Shown piece after piece: positions 9,529 to 18,439 of a DNA stretch of 64,000 nucleotides (position 1 is its first letter; each line of letters opens with the position of its first letter). The notes under the pieces are model-generated. The model was not told the origin of the DNA, ran no database searches, and worked only from the letters and a program-made list of their open reading frames with translations. Both the position numbers and the translations under genes were made by a program. This stretch comes from Solimonas sp. SE-A11 (GTDB lineage Bacteria; Pseudomonadota; Gammaproteobacteria; Nevskiales; Nevskiaceae). The stretch covers positions 62,001 through 126,000 of the forward strand of contig NZ_JAUASX010000010.1 in NCBI RefSeq assembly GCF_030345715.1, given 5' to 3'.

Positions 9529-10314
9529 TTAGCGCGGGGCCGCCAGCAACGCGTCCATCTCATCCTCGGCAAAGCCCGCCCTGACCCGCGCCTCGCGGTT
9601 CAGCGGCGGCGCCACGCGCACGCGGTGCTCGGCCAGCAGCCTGGCGAAGGTGGGCTGCGGTTCCAGCCCACGCTGCCCGCAGAGGAACTCGAACCAGCGC
9701 GTGCCGATCGCCACGTGGCGCACTTCCTCGTCGAGGATCACGCGCAGGATCGCCACCGTCTCGGCGTCGCCCACTTCAGTCAGCCGCCCGATCATCCCCG
9801 GCGTCACGTCCAGGCCGCGAGCCTCCAGCACCCGCGGCACCAGCGCCATGCGCAGCAGCGGATCGGTGGCCGTCTTCTCCGCGGCTTCCCACAGCCCGTT
9901 GTGCGCTGGCAGCTCGCCATAGGCAGCGCCGAGCTGGGCCAGGCGCGCCGACAGCAGCGAGAAATGCCGCGCCTCGTCCTGGGCCACGCTGAGCCAGTCG
10001 CGGTAGTAGTCGGCCGGCATGCCGCGAAAGCGCCAGCAGGCATCCAGCGCCAGGTTGATCGCATTGAACTCGATATGCGCCACCGCATGCAGCAGGGCCA
10101 CGCGCCCGGCGACGCTGCCCAGGCCACGGTGCGGCACGTCACGCGGGCGGATCAGCGCCGGGCGCTCGGGACGGCCCGGAACCCCGGCGCCATCCTCGGC
10201 CACCGGCGGCGCGCCGAAATCACCTTCCGGCAGCACCAGCGCCGCCACCCACCCACACTTGACCATCGGATCGCGCTCCGCCAGCGCGTCATATATCGCG
10301 GCAAAGGCAACCAC
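9529..10314 (-). CDS. DUF455 ferritin-like domain protein
   Basis: 261-aa DUF455 protein. Ferritin-like di-iron ligands appear as ALLHAVAHIEFNAINLALD, SVAQDEARHF and ILDEEVRHVAIG. Members are often annotated as uncharacterised or as a tRNA-modifying-type diiron protein; the role here is unknown. The GTG start at 10314 (VVAFAAIYDALAERDP) agrees with the family N-terminus and has AGGAG 7 nt upstream. A longer frame from an ATG at 10386 would translate an intergenic repeat and is rejected. The Shine-Dalgarno itself belongs to the repeat at 10322-10377. Convergent with the SDR gene. Confidence 0.8.
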   Translation of the reverse strand: MVAFAAIYDALAERDPMVKCGWVAALVLPEGDFGAPPVAEDGAGVPGRPERPALIRPRDVPHRGLGSVAGRVALLHAVAHIEFNAINLALDACWRFRGMPADYYRDWLSVAQDEARHFSLLSARLAQLGAAYGELPAHNGLWEAAEKTATDPLLRMALVPRVLEARGLDVTPGMIGRLTEVGDAETVAILRVILDEEVRHVAIGTRWFEFLCGQRGLEPQPTFARLLAEHRVRVAPPLNREARVRAGFAEDEMDALLAAPR

Positions 10315-10321
10315 GTCTTCA

Positions 10322-10377
10322 CTCCTCTCTCCCGCTTGCGGGAGAGAGGCCGGGAGAGAGGGTTTCTGTAACTCCCG
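10322..10377. repeat. CCCTCTCCC-family hairpin repeat, copy 1
   Basis: CCTCTCTCCCGC-TT-GCGGGAGAGAGG (10324-10349) is a perfect 12-bp hairpin, followed by CGGGAGAGAGGG and a CTGTAACTCC tail. Related copies lie at 14484-14509 and 27277-27382. Its edge supplies AGGAG, the ribosome-binding site of the DUF455 gene. Confidence 0.75.
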
Positions 10378-10404
10378 CAGAGTCATCCGTGCGCCGCCTG
10401 GAAC

Positions 10405-11598
10405 TCAGGCCAGCCCGCGCTCCAGGTCGCGGATGATGTCCTCGATGTCCTCCAGGCCCACCGAGATGCGCAGCAGGCTCTCGGTGATGCCGGCCTGCTC
10501 ACGCGCCTCCGGCGTCACGCGCGCATGCGTGGTGGTCGCCGGGTGCGTGATCGTGCTGCGCGTATCGCCGAGATTGGCGGTGATCGACAACATCCTGGTG
10601 CTGTCCACCAGCTTCCAGGCCGCCTCGCGGCCGCCCTCCACTTCGAAGCTGACGATGCCGCCGAAGCCGCTCTGCTGCTTCTTGGCCAACTCGTGCTGCG
10701 GATGCTCCGGCAGGCCCGGGTAGAACACACGTTTCACGCGCGGCTGCGTCTTCAGCCACTGCGCCAGCTTCAGCGCGCTGTCGCTGTGCGCGCGCATGCG
10801 CAGAGCCAGCGTCTCCAGGCCCTTCAGGAAGACCCAGGCATTGAACGGCGACAGGCAGGGCCCGGCCGTCCTCATGTAGCTGTAGATGTCCTTGCCCACC
10901 CGCTGCGCATCGCCAACGATGGCGCCGCCGATACAGCGCCCCTGGCCGTCGATGTACTTGGTGCCCGAGTGGATCACGAAGTCGGCCCCCAGCTTCAGCG
11001 GCTGGCTCAGCACCGGCGTCAGGAAGCAGTTGTCCACTGCCAGCAGTGCGCCATGCGCATGGGCGATATCCGCCAGCGCGCGGATGTCCGCCAGCTCCAT
11101 CAGCGGGTTCGACGGCGTCTCCACGAAGAACAGCTTCGTGTTCGGCCGCACTGCCGCCTCCCAGGCCGCAGGATCGGTCGGGTCGACCCAGGTCGTCTCC
11201 AGGCCGAAGCGCGACAGGATGTTGTTGAACAGGTTGATGCTGGCGCCGAACAGCCCACGCGAGGCGAGGATATGGTCACCCGCCTTCAGCAGGGCCAGGC
11301 ACAGGGTCTGGATCGCCACCATGCCGCTGGCCGTGGCGATGCAGGCCTCCCCGCCCTCCAGCGCCGCCAGGCGCTTCTCGAAGGCCTCTACCGTGGGGTT
11401 GGAAAAGCGCGCATAGATATAGCCCGGCTGCTGCCCGCTGAACACCGCGGCAGCCTCGGCCGCGCTGCGGTACACGTGCGAGGAGGTCAGCGAGACCGAA
11501 GCGGAGTGCTCCATGTTCTCCGTGCGCGGCTCGGCGGCACGGATGCCCAGGGTGGCATAGCCCCATTCAGGGTCGAAATACTCGGTCTTGTCGGTCAC
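10405..11598 (-). CDS. metZ: O-succinylhomoserine sulfhydrylase
   Basis: 397-aa PLP enzyme of the Cys/Met metabolism family that makes homocysteine from O-succinylhomoserine and sulfide. The N-terminus VTDKTEYFDPEWGYATLGIR is typical of MetZ, and ATASGMVAIQT, NPTVEAFEKRLAALEGGEA and the PLP lysine motif HSGTKYIDGQGRC are present. The GTG start at 11598 has AGGAG 9 nt upstream; the longer open frame to 11712 runs through the riboswitch and is not coding. Expression is expected to be switched off by SAM through the leader at 11623-11732. MetB-type cystathionine gamma-synthase is the main alternative, but the purF-cvpA synteny supports metZ. Confidence 0.93.
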   Translation of the reverse strand: MTDKTEYFDPEWGYATLGIRAAEPRTENMEHSASVSLTSSHVYRSAAEAAAVFSGQQPGYIYARFSNPTVEAFEKRLAALEGGEACIATASGMVAIQTLCLALLKAGDHILASRGLFGASINLFNNILSRFGLETTWVDPTDPAAWEAAVRPNTKLFFVETPSNPLMELADIRALADIAHAHGALLAVDNCFLTPVLSQPLKLGADFVIHSGTKYIDGQGRCIGGAIVGDAQRVGKDIYSYMRTAGPCLSPFNAWVFLKGLETLALRMRAHSDSALKLAQWLKTQPRVKRVFYPGLPEHPQHELAKKQQSGFGGIVSFEVEGGREAAWKLVDSTRMLSITANLGDTRSTITHPATTTHARVTPEAREQAGITESLLRISVGLEDIEDIIRDLERGLA

Positions 11599-11622
11599 CG
11601 CCCTGCACTCCTGCGGGCAATG

Positions 11623-11655
11623 AAAAAGCCCGTCGGTCAAAAACCAAACGGGCTT
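11623..11655 (-). terminator. Attenuator terminator in the metZ leader, with competing antiterminator
   Basis: Reading the minus strand, AAGCCCG (11655-11649) can pair with CGGGCTT (11632-11626), followed by TTTC: an intrinsic terminator. The overlapping hairpin AAACGGG (11667-11661) with CCCGTTT (11652-11646) would use the same CCCG and act as antiterminator. The GGG of the antiterminator is also the 3' strand of the riboswitch pseudoknot, so ligand binding would favour termination. Confidence 0.65.
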
Positions 11656-11659
11656 CCAG

Positions 11660-11732
11660 CCCCGTTTAGCGATATTTATTGGGCTTTCCCGGGGGAAGGC
11701 CCGCGCCTGCAAGCTGGGATCAAAGTAGCGCG
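11660..11732 (-). ncRNA. SAM-II (SAM-alpha) type riboswitch
   Basis: On the minus strand P1 is CGCGC (11732-11728) with GCGCG (11706-11702). Its loop carries CTTTGATCCCAGCTTGCAG, and the 3' strand AATAAATATCGCTAAACGGGG follows; this resembles the SAM-II conserved core with UUGCA before P1 and AUAAAU then GCUAAA after it. Pseudoknot pairing is possible between loop CCC (11718-11716) and GGG (11663-11661), and between AGC (11715-11713) and GCT (11670-11668). An extra hairpin (GGCCTTCCC with GGGAAAGCC, 11701-11682) sits between P1 and the 3' strand. It lies directly upstream of metZ, a standard SAM-II target, and begins at the predicted transcription start. Confidence 0.82.
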
Positions 11733-11738
11733 CTGCGA

Positions 11739-11767
11739 ACTCTACTGCCTAACGGCGGCCTTCTCAA
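11739..11767 (-). promoter_or_regulatory. metZ: metZ promoter
   Basis: On the minus strand TTGAGA (11767-11762) and TAGAGT (11744-11739) are separated by exactly 17 nt. The predicted +1 is about 11732, the first base of riboswitch stem P1. The promoter begins 6 bp after the stop codon of the DUF2059 gene, making metZ its own transcription unit. Confidence 0.65.
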
Positions 11768-11772
11768 GCGGC

Positions 11773-12330
11773 TCAAGGCGCTGGTATGGGCGTCAGCGCG
11801 GGTGCCGGTGCCGCTGCCGGCTCCGAAAGCGACTGCTGCAGCTCGGCCTGCATCTCTTCGGCCAGGACCTGCATCTGCGGCTCCATCGAGCGCACCCATT
11901 CCAGGCTCAGCTGCATGGACTGCTGGGTGATCTGCGGCATCTTGCGCATCATCGAGCGGCCGCTGGCCGACTCGTAGAACGCGATGATGTCCTTCACCTC
12001 GCGGGCGCTGAGCTGGTCGGTATAGACCTTCGAGACGATACCGGTAACCTGGGCCACGCTCTGCTCGGAGAACATCAGCTGGGCCATGCGATCCATGTAC
12101 GTCTGCAGGATCGCCTGCTGGGGCGCGCTGAGCCTGCCACCGCCGGCAGCCAGCGCGGACTGGGTCATGCTCTCCCCGATCTGCTCGCGCATACCCGCGA
12201 ACATGCGGTCTACCTGCATCAGCTGCATCAGGCGGGCGACATCCTCGGGCTTGGCCCTGGCCTCCGCCGCCTGCGCACCGCCGCCGAGCGCCAGCGCCAG
12301 CAGCGCGGCAGCCAGCACCCCGGCCTTCAT
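11773..12330 (-). CDS. DUF2059 domain-containing exported protein
   Basis: 185-aa protein with a signal peptide ([21 protein letters not shown], cut near A21) and a helical DUF2059 domain ([15 protein letters not shown], then [20 protein letters not shown]). The C-terminal tail is Ala/Pro-rich. The start overlaps the purF stop by 4 nt (12327-12330), so it is translationally coupled to purF. Periplasmic location is expected; the function is unknown for the family. Confidence 0.8.
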   Translation of the reverse strand: MKAGVLAAALLALALGGGAQAAEARAKPEDVARLMQLMQVDRMFAGMREQIGESMTQSALAAGGGRLSAPQQAILQTYMDRMAQLMFSEQSVAQVTGIVSKVYTDQLSAREVKDIIAFYESASGRSMMRKMPQITQQSMQLSLEWVRSMEPQMQVLAEEMQAELQQSLSEPAAAPAPALTPIPAP

Positions 12331-13841
12331 GCGTTCTGTATCTCGATGATGGTGGGCGCCGCGCGCTTGCGCGCCGCCTTCGCCGCGTCGGACCGGAACA
12401 ACTCCAGCTGGTTGAGGTACTCGGTGGTGATGTCCTGAGTGATGTACTCACCAGTGAACACCGAGGTGTCGAAGCGGGTGATGCGCGGGTTGCCGGCACG
12501 CACCGCCTCGATCAGGTCGTTGAGATCCTGGTAGATCAGCTTGTCGGCGCCGAGCATGCGCTCCAGCTCCTCCACCGTATGGCCATGCGCCACCAGCTCC
12601 GAGGCCGTCGGCATGTCGATGCCGTAGACGTTCGGGTAGCGCACCGGCGGCGACGCCGAGGCGAAGTAGACCTTCACCGCGCCGGCCTCGCGGGCCATCT
12701 GGATGATCTCCTTGGAGGTGGTACCGCGCACGATGGAATCGTCCACCAGCAGCACGTTCTTGCCCTTGAACTCCAGGTCGATCGGGTTCAGCTTGTGGCG
12801 CACCGACTTCTTGCGCTGGGCCTGGCCCGGCATGATGAAGGTGCGGCCGATGTAGCGGTTCTTGATGAAGCCCTCGCGGTACGGCACCCCGAGGCGCGCC
12901 GCCAGCTCGGCGCCGGCCACACGGCTGGTGTCCGGGATCGGGATCACCACGTCGATATCGTGGTCCGGCCACTCCCGCAGGATCTTCTCGGCCAGCTTCA
13001 CGCCCATGCGCAGGCGCGCCTTGTAGACATAGATGTTGTCCATCACCGAGTCCGGACGAGCCAGGTACACATACTCGAACAGGCAGGGCGAATACACCGG
13101 GTTGGCGGCGCACTGGCGCTTGTGCAGCTTGCCGTCGATGGTGATCAGCACCGCCTCGCCCGGCGCGATGTCGCCGATGATCTCGAAGCCCAGCGCATCC
13201 AGCGCCACCGACTCGGAGGCGATCAGGTAGTCCACGCCGTTGGGCGTGAGGCGGCGGCCGTACACCGCCGGGCGGATGCCGAAGGGATCGCGGAAGCCCA
13301 CCACGCCGAAGCCGGTGATCATCGCCACGCAAGCGTAGGCGCCGCGGCAGCGCTGGTGCACGCCCGACACGGCGGCGAAGACGTCGTCCGGCGACAGGCG
13401 CAGCGCGCCGCGCGACATCAGTTCATGGGCAAAGACGTTCAGCAGCACCTCGGAGTCGGACTCCGTGTTGAGGTGGCGGCGATCCTGCAGGAACAGCTCC
13501 TGCTTCAGCTCCTCGGCATTGGTCAGGTTGCCGTTGTGCGACAGCGAGATGCCGAAGGGCGTGTTGGTGTAGAACGGCTGCGCCTCGGCCGAGGTCGAGC
13601 AGCCCGCGGTGGGATAGCGCACATGCGCCACCCCCATGTTCCCGCGCAGCATCACCATGTGCTCGTCCTTGGCGAAGACGTCGCGCACCAGGCCGTTCTC
13701 CTTGCGCAGGTACAGGCGATCGCCGTCGTTGGTGATCATGCCTGCCGCATCCTGGCCGCGATGCTGCAGCATGGTCAGGGCGTCAAAGAGCTCCGAGTTG
13801 ACCCCGCTGCCCTGGGTGACGATACCGGCGATTCCGCACAT
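12327..13841 (-). CDS. purF: Amidophosphoribosyltransferase
   Basis: 504-aa class II glutamine amidotransferase catalysing the first step of purine synthesis, PRPP plus glutamine to phosphoribosylamine. The N-terminal nucleophile Cys2 (MCGIAGIV) follows the initiator directly, so there is no propeptide as found in Bacillus-type Pur[15 protein letters not shown] (glutaminase domain), [16 protein letters not shown] and the PRPP loop [17 protein letters not shown] are present. It starts 2 bp after cvpA, the same pair as in E. coli and Pseudomonas. Confidence 0.97.
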   Translation of the reverse strand: MCGIAGIVTQGSGVNSELFDALTMLQHRGQDAAGMITNDGDRLYLRKENGLVRDVFAKDEHMVMLRGNMGVAHVRYPTAGCSTSAEAQPFYTNTPFGISLSHNGNLTNAEELKQELFLQDRRHLNTESDSEVLLNVFAHELMSRGALRLSPDDVFAAVSGVHQRCRGAYACVAMITGFGVVGFRDPFGIRPAVYGRRLTPNGVDYLIASESVALDALGFEIIGDIAPGEAVLITIDGKLHKRQCAANPVYSPCLFEYVYLARPDSVMDNIYVYKARLRMGVKLAEKILREWPDHDIDVVIPIPDTSRVAGAELAARLGVPYREGFIKNRYIGRTFIMPGQAQRKKSVRHKLNPIDLEFKGKNVLLVDDSIVRGTTSKEIIQMAREAGAVKVYFASASPPVRYPNVYGIDMPTASELVAHGHTVEELERMLGADKLIYQDLNDLIEAVRAGNPRITRFDTSVFTGEYITQDITTEYLNQLELFRSDAAKAARKRAAPTIIEIQNA

Positions 13842-13843
13842 GG

Positions 13844-14365
13844 TTAGCCTTGCTGAGTCTGAGTGGTTGTAGTGGGGTCGGGACGCAGGACTTCAAGCCA
13901 GCGTTCCGGTACCAGCGTGGCAAGCCCGTCGGCCAGCCACTCGAATTTGCCGATCAGCAGCGATTGCTGCCACCAGGATTCCGTCTTTGCGCCCATCTGG
14001 CCCGCCACCAGCACGAAGCCGGCGGTCAGCACTGCGGCGCGCGCCAGGCCGTATCCGCCGCCCACCATGCGATTGGGCAGGCTCAGGAAGCTGTCCTTGA
14101 CCGCCTCCGAGACGAAATGGGTCACCAGCGCTCCTACCAGCAGGCCGCCGAGGAACAGCAGCAGGTAGGCGCAGCCGAGGCGCAGTGCGGGGTTGCTGAT
14201 TTTCCCAGCCAGGGCATCGGCCAGGGTATGGCCGAGCAGCCAGGCCAGCAGCAGGGCGAAAAGCCAGGTGGCAAGTCCGAGGACTTCGCGGGTGAACCCG
14301 CGCAGCAGGCCGATGGCGACTGACAGGATGAAGACGGCAAAGATGCAGTAGTCAACCCAGATCAT
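13844..14365 (-). CDS. cvpA: CvpA family inner-membrane protein
   Basis: 173-aa protein with four predicted transmembrane segments (about residues 5-22, 28-48, 65-87, 105-123). The CvpA signature [19 protein letters not shown] is near the N-terminus. In E. coli cvpA is required for colicin V production and its physiological role is unclear. It is coupled to purF. Confidence 0.92.
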   Translation of the reverse strand: MIWVDYCIFAVFILSVAIGLLRGFTREVLGLATWLFALLLAWLLGHTLADALAGKISNPALRLGCAYLLLFLGGLLVGALVTHFVSEAVKDSFLSLPNRMVGGGYGLARAAVLTAGFVLVAGQMGAKTESWWQQSLLIGKFEWLADGLATLVPERWLEVLRPDPTTTTQTQQG

Positions 14366-14483
14366 GCGTCCTAGCTCGGTAGCAAGACAGGGATTTTAAC
14401 ATCCCTTCACCGCAGTCGGGGCACTTGAAGCGACAGCCGTAGAGTCAATGGGATACAGGTGGAGAGAAGCCACTGCCCTGACT

Positions 14484-14509
14484 CCCTCTCCCCGCCTGCG
14501 GGGAGAGGG
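14484..14509. repeat. CCCTCTCCC-family hairpin repeat, copy 2
   Basis: CCCTCTCCCCGC-CT-GCGGGGAGAGGG, a perfect 12-bp hairpin in the 185-bp gap between cvpA and the SPOR-domain gene, followed by AAGGGGTGAGGGGCGAACCC. No gene is seen in this gap. Confidence 0.75.
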
Positions 14510-14550
14510 CAAGGGGTGAGGGGCGAACCCCGGACTCACCCCACGGACAC

Positions 14551-15483
14551 TCAATCCGTCCGGATCGTCGCCTGGGCGAAACCCGCCTGCACCGCCTTGG
14601 CCTTGGCCGCCTGCGCCGCCGCCTCATCGGCCAGCGGCCCGACGCGCACGCGATACAGCACACCCTTGGCCGTATCCACCGGCCCGAACTGGGTCGGCAG
14701 GCCTGCGGCCTTCAGCTTGCTTTCCGCAATGCGCGCGTTCTCCAGCGCCGCATAGCTGCCCACCTGCACGCTCCAGCGCGACTTGCCGGCCGGTTTGGCC
14801 GGCTCGGCGAGCTTGGCCACGGCCACCTCCGGTTGCGGCTTCGGCGCTACGGGCACGGGTGCTGCCGGAGCCGGCTCTGGCTTGGCCACCGGCACCGCCG
14901 GCCTGGCGGCCGGAGCGTCCACCGGCGCCCGGGGCGTCGGCGGTTCGAGCTTGGGCCGCGCCGCAATCTCCGGCTTGGCCGGGGGAGGCGCTACCGGCTT
15001 GGCTGCCGGGACTGCCGCCGTCGCCGGCGCGGTCTGCGCCGGCACGGCCGGCAGGCCCTGCAGGCTATCGTCCTGCTTGAGTTGCACCGGTGGCGCCTTG
15101 CCTGGAGACGGCAGCACGCGGCCCGGGGCGGCCTGCGCCAGGGTGTCCGAAGGACGGATCGTCACCGGGGCCGCCGCCGTGCGGCTGTCCGCATCGCCAC
15201 CCGCCAGTCCGGATTCGTCGATTTCCGGCTCGCCCTCCATGGGCACCGGATCCCCGGCAGGCTCGCCATCCTCGCCCGGCTCCGGCGCCGCGATCACCGG
15301 CGGCGTCACGCGGTCACCCTGGGCCACCGGGGGCGGCGTTCCGCCGTCCAGGTCGATCGTCACCCGGCGCACACCGTCGTCGCGCTCCACGTGCCCGGGC
15401 TTGGGTAGCAGGAAAGCCATCAGCAGCGCCACGGCCAGCAGGATCAGGGCGCCGATCAGGCGATGCTTGAGTTGCTCATTCAT
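14551..15483 (-). CDS. dedD: SPOR-domain cell-division protein (DedD-like)
   Basis: 310-aa protein with a short cytoplasmic N-terminus, one membrane helix (LIGALILLAVALLMAFLL, about residues 9-26), a long Pro/Ala-rich periplasmic linker and a C-terminal SPOR domain (about residues 232-308, SRWSVQVGSYAALENARIAE) that binds denuded septal glycan. The ATG at 15483 is chosen because it overlaps the folC stop by 8 nt and starts the family motif MNEQLKHRLIGA. It occupies the dedD position between folC and cvpA. Confidence 0.88.
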   Translation of the reverse strand: MNEQLKHRLIGALILLAVALLMAFLLPKPGHVERDDGVRRVTIDLDGGTPPPVAQGDRVTPPVIAAPEPGEDGEPAGDPVPMEGEPEIDESGLAGGDADSRTAAAPVTIRPSDTLAQAAPGRVLPSPGKAPPVQLKQDDSLQGLPAVPAQTAPATAAVPAAKPVAPPPAKPEIAARPKLEPPTPRAPVDAPAARPAVPVAKPEPAPAAPVPVAPKPQPEVAVAKLAEPAKPAGKSRWSVQVGSYAALENARIAESKLKAAGLPTQFGPVDTAKGVLYRVRVGPLADEAAAQAAKAKAVQAGFAQATIRTD

Positions 15484-16741
15484 GCAGTACGTCCAGGGCC
15501 GCAGCCACGGTAACAAACGATCCGGTCACCACCACCAGGTCTTCCGGCGCCGCCTGCGCCAGCGCACGGCGCAGCGCTTCCGGTATGTCGCGGCAGGCCT
15601 CGGTTTCCATGCCCAGGCTGCGCAGGCGGGCCTGCAGGACCGGCGCGTCCAATCCTCGCGCCCCCGGCAACCCACCCAGGAAAGCCCGCGACACCAGCGG
15701 CTGCAGCAGGCGGGCAAAGGCCTCCACCGGCTTGTCCGCCAGCATGCCCAGCACCAGCAGCACACGGCCTGCCGGACGAAGGCTGCGCAGGTGCTCGGCC
15801 AGCACTTCGGCCGCCTCGGCATTGTGTCCGACATCCAGCAGGCACGCACCTACGCGCTGCAGGCGTCCAGGGAGCTGCAGCGAGCGCAGCGCCGCAGCGA
15901 TGGCCGCCGGCGTCACCGGCAACTTGCCACGCAGGGTTTCCACCAGGGCCAGCACACCGCTGGCATTCTGCAACTGCATGGCGCCCGGCAAGGCCGGCAG
16001 CGGCAGCTCGTCCAGCGCGCCGGACGGTCCCTGCCAGCGCCAGGCCGCATCGCGCGGCGAGAAATCGTAGTCGCGGCCCAGGCGCAACAGCGGCACCTGC
16101 AGGTCTTCCGCGACCGCCAGCACCGACTCCGGCGGATGCCGCTCCACCAGCACGGCCGGGCAGCCCTGGCGCAGCACGCCGGCCTTCTCGCGGCCGATGC
16201 TCTCACGGTCGTCGCCCAGCCAGTCGGTGTGATCCAGCCCGATGTTGGTGATCAGCGCCGCGTCGGCATCCACGATATTGACGGCATCGAGCCGCCCACC
16301 GAGCCCCACCTCGAGCACCTGGACGCGCACGTCCGCCTCGCGGAACAGCCACAGCGCCGCCAGGGTGCCGAATTCGAAATAGGTCAGCGGCGTCGCGCCG
16401 CGTGCCTGCTCGATCGCCAGGAACGCGTGGCATAGGTCCGCGTCGGACGCCTGCACGCCATCGATCGCCACGCGCTCGTTGTAGCGCTGCAGGTGCGGCG
16501 AGGTATAGAGCCCGGTGCGATAGCCGGCCTCGCGATAGATCGACGCCGCCAGCGTCGAGCTGGAGCCCTTGCCGTTGGTCCCGGCGATGGTCAGCGTTAC
16601 CGCCCGCGCCGGCAGCAGGCCGAGGCGCAGCGCGACGCTACGGACGCGCTCCAGCCCCAGCTCGATGCTCTTCGGGTGCAGTTGCTCCTGCCAGGCCAGC
16701 CACTCGGCAAGCGACCACGCCGCCGTGGGGGCTGCGGGCAC
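15476..16741 (-). CDS. folC: Bifunctional dihydrofolate synthase/folylpolyglutamate synthase
   Basis: 421-aa ATP-dependent ligase adding glutamate to dihydropteroate and to folates. The P-loop TIAGTNGKGSSS is near residue 55; TSPHLQRYNERVAIDG, the conserved lysine-serine region FEFGTLAALWLF and EVGLGGRLDAVN are visible. The C-terminal Mur-ligase-like domain contains LDVGHNAEA. It lies 2 bp after accD, an order conserved in gammaproteobacteria. Confidence 0.95.
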   Translation of the reverse strand: MPAAPTAAWSLAEWLAWQEQLHPKSIELGLERVRSVALRLGLLPARAVTLTIAGTNGKGSSSTLAASIYREAGYRTGLYTSPHLQRYNERVAIDGVQASDADLCHAFLAIEQARGATPLTYFEFGTLAALWLFREADVRVQVLEVGLGGRLDAVNIVDADAALITNIGLDHTDWLGDDRESIGREKAGVLRQGCPAVLVERHPPESVLAVAEDLQVPLLRLGRDYDFSPRDAAWRWQGPSGALDELPLPALPGAMQLQNASGVLALVETLRGKLPVTPAAIAAALRSLQLPGRLQRVGACLLDVGHNAEAAEVLAEHLRSLRPAGRVLLVLGMLADKPVEAFARLLQPLVSRAFLGGLPGARGLDAPVLQARLRSLGMETEACRDIPEALRRALAQAAPEDLVVVTGSFVTVAAALDVLHE

Positions 16742-16743
16742 GC

Positions 16744-17622
16744 TCAGTTCGTCTGCTCCACGACCGTGGGCGAGAAGTGCGTCAGCATCGACAGGATGCG
16801 GTACAGCTTCTCGCGCATCTCGCGGCGGTCGATGATCATGTCGATCGCGCCCTTCTCCAGCAGGAACTCGGCACGCTGGAAGCCCTCTGGGAGCTTCTGG
16901 CGCACGGTTTGCTCGATCACGCGCGGGCCGGCAAAGCCGATCAGCGCGCGCGGCTCGGCGATATTGATATCACCCAGCATCGCCAGGCTCGCCGACACGC
17001 CGCCCATGGTCGGGTGCGTCAGCACCGAGATGAACGGCAGCCCACGCTCGGACAGGCGCGCCAGCGCCGCCGAGGTCTTGGCCATCTGCATCAGCGAGAA
17101 CAGCGACTCCTGCATGCGCGCGCCACCGGTGGCGGCAAAACAGATCATCGGCGTGCCGTACTCCAGCGCCTGGTCGACGCCCTGCACGAACTTCTCGCCC
17201 ACCACACTGCCCATCGAGCCGCCCATGAAGCTGAACTCGAAGGCCGCCGTCACCACCGGCAGGCCCATGAGCTGGCCGCGCATGACCACGAGCGCATCCT
17301 TCTCCTGGGTCTCGGCCTGCGCTTCCTTGATGCGCTCGGTGTACTTGCGGCTGTCCTTGAACTTCAGCGGGTCGGTCGGGATCACGTTGTTGGCGATCTC
17401 GAAGCGCGGCTCCGGGTCCAGGAAATGGTTGAGGCGCTCACGCGCATCGATCGGACGGTGCGTGCTGCACTTGGGGCAGACCTCCAGGGTCCGCTCCAGC
17501 TCCGCGCGGTACAGCACGGACTGGCAACTCTCGCACTTGGTCCAGAGGCCCTCGGGGACGCTCTTGCTGCGGCGCCCGTTGGTCAGCAGCTTGGAACCTG
17601 AAATCTTGTCGAGCCAGCTCAT
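16744..17622 (-). CDS. accD: Acetyl-CoA carboxylase carboxyltransferase subunit beta
   Basis: 292-aa subunit of the AccAD carboxyltransferase, making malonyl-CoA for fatty acid synthesis. The N-terminal zinc ribbon has CESC and CPKC motifs (about residues 30-53). The carboxyltransferase core carries [16 protein letters not shown] and [20 protein letters not shown]. It follows trpA by 7 bp, so fatty-acid and tryptophan genes share a transcript here. Confidence 0.97.
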   Translation of the reverse strand: MSWLDKISGSKLLTNGRRSKSVPEGLWTKCESCQSVLYRAELERTLEVCPKCSTHRPIDARERLNHFLDPEPRFEIANNVIPTDPLKFKDSRKYTERIKEAQAETQEKDALVVMRGQLMGLPVVTAAFEFSFMGGSMGSVVGEKFVQGVDQALEYGTPMICFAATGGARMQESLFSLMQMAKTSAALARLSERGLPFISVLTHPTMGGVSASLAMLGDINIAEPRALIGFAGPRVIEQTVRQKLPEGFQRAEFLLEKGAIDMIIDRREMREKLYRILSMLTHFSPTVVEQTN

Positions 17623-17629
17623 CGGCTAC

Positions 17630-18439
17630 TCAATTCCCTTTGTCTAGAGCCTCGCGCAGCGGCGCCAGCTTCTCGGCCAGGCGCCCAGGCAACGTTGAAG
17701 GCTCATTCTGATGCTTCTCGATTTCGGCGACCAGTGCGCTACCCACGATCACGGCATCGGCCACCGCCCCTACCGCGCGCGCCGAAGCGGCATCGCGGAT
17801 CCCGAATCCAACAGCCAGCGGAAGCTTCGTAAACCGCCGGATTTCCTGCAATTTCTCGGCCACACTGGCCACATCCAGACTGACCGCGCCGGTCACGCCC
17901 TTGAGCGAAACGTAGTACAGATAGCCGCTGGCCTGGCGGGCCACTGCCTCAATGCGCTCCGCCGGGCTGGTCGGCGCCAGCAGGAAGATGCAATCCAGGC
18001 CTTGCGAGCGTAGCGCAGGCAGGTACTCGTCCGCTTCCTCCACCGCCAGGTCCACGATCAGCACCCCGTCCACCCCGGCGCGCGCCGCGCGCTCGGCGAA
18101 GGCGGCCACGCCGCGCATCTCGATCGGGTTCAGGTAGCCCATCAGCACCACCGGCGTCTCGCCATCGGTCTTCCGGAACTCCGCCACCATGTCGATGATG
18201 TCCCACAGCCCGGTACCGTGCTTCAGCGCGCGCTCGCAGGCCAGCTGGATCACCGGGCCGTCGGCCATCGGGTCCGAGAACGGCACGCCCAGCTCGATCA
18301 CATCGGCGCCGGCCTTCACCAGCGCATGCATCAGGCCCACGGTGACGTCGGGCTGCGGATCGCCAGCGGTGATGTATGGGATCAGCGCCTTGCGGCCCTG
18401 GCTGCGGATGCGCTCCAGGGTGTCCTTGATACGGCTCAT
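17630..18439 (-). CDS. trpA: Tryptophan synthase alpha subunit
   Basis: 269-aa TIM barrel that splits indole-3-glycerol phosphate to indole. The catalytic Glu and Asp lie in [27 protein letters not shown] and [10 protein letters not shown] are conserved. The start overlaps the trpB stop by 4 nt (18436-18439), giving coupled expression of the alpha2beta2 complex. Confidence 0.97.
   Translation of the reverse strand: MSRIKDTLERIRSQGRKALIPYITAGDPQPDVTVGLMHALVKAGADVIELGVPFSDPMADGPVIQLACERALKHGTGLWDIIDMVAEFRKTDGETPVVLMGYLNPIEMRGVAAFAERAARAGVDGVLIVDLAVEEADEYLPALRSQGLDCIFLLAPTSPAERIEAVARQASGYLYYVSLKGVTGAVSLDVASVAEKLQEIRRFTKLPLAVGFGIRDAASARAVGAVADAVIVGSALVAEIEKHQNEPSTLPGRLAEKLAPLREALDKGN

Noticed and set aside
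10315-10386. 24-codon N-terminal extension of the DUF455 gene
   Set aside because: It translates a dispersed repeat; the GTG at 10314 has a proper Shine-Dalgarno and family-like N-terminus.
11599-11712. N-terminal extension of metZ through the leader
   Set aside because: This sequence is explained by the riboswitch and attenuator hairpins; the GTG at 11598 has AGGAG upstream.
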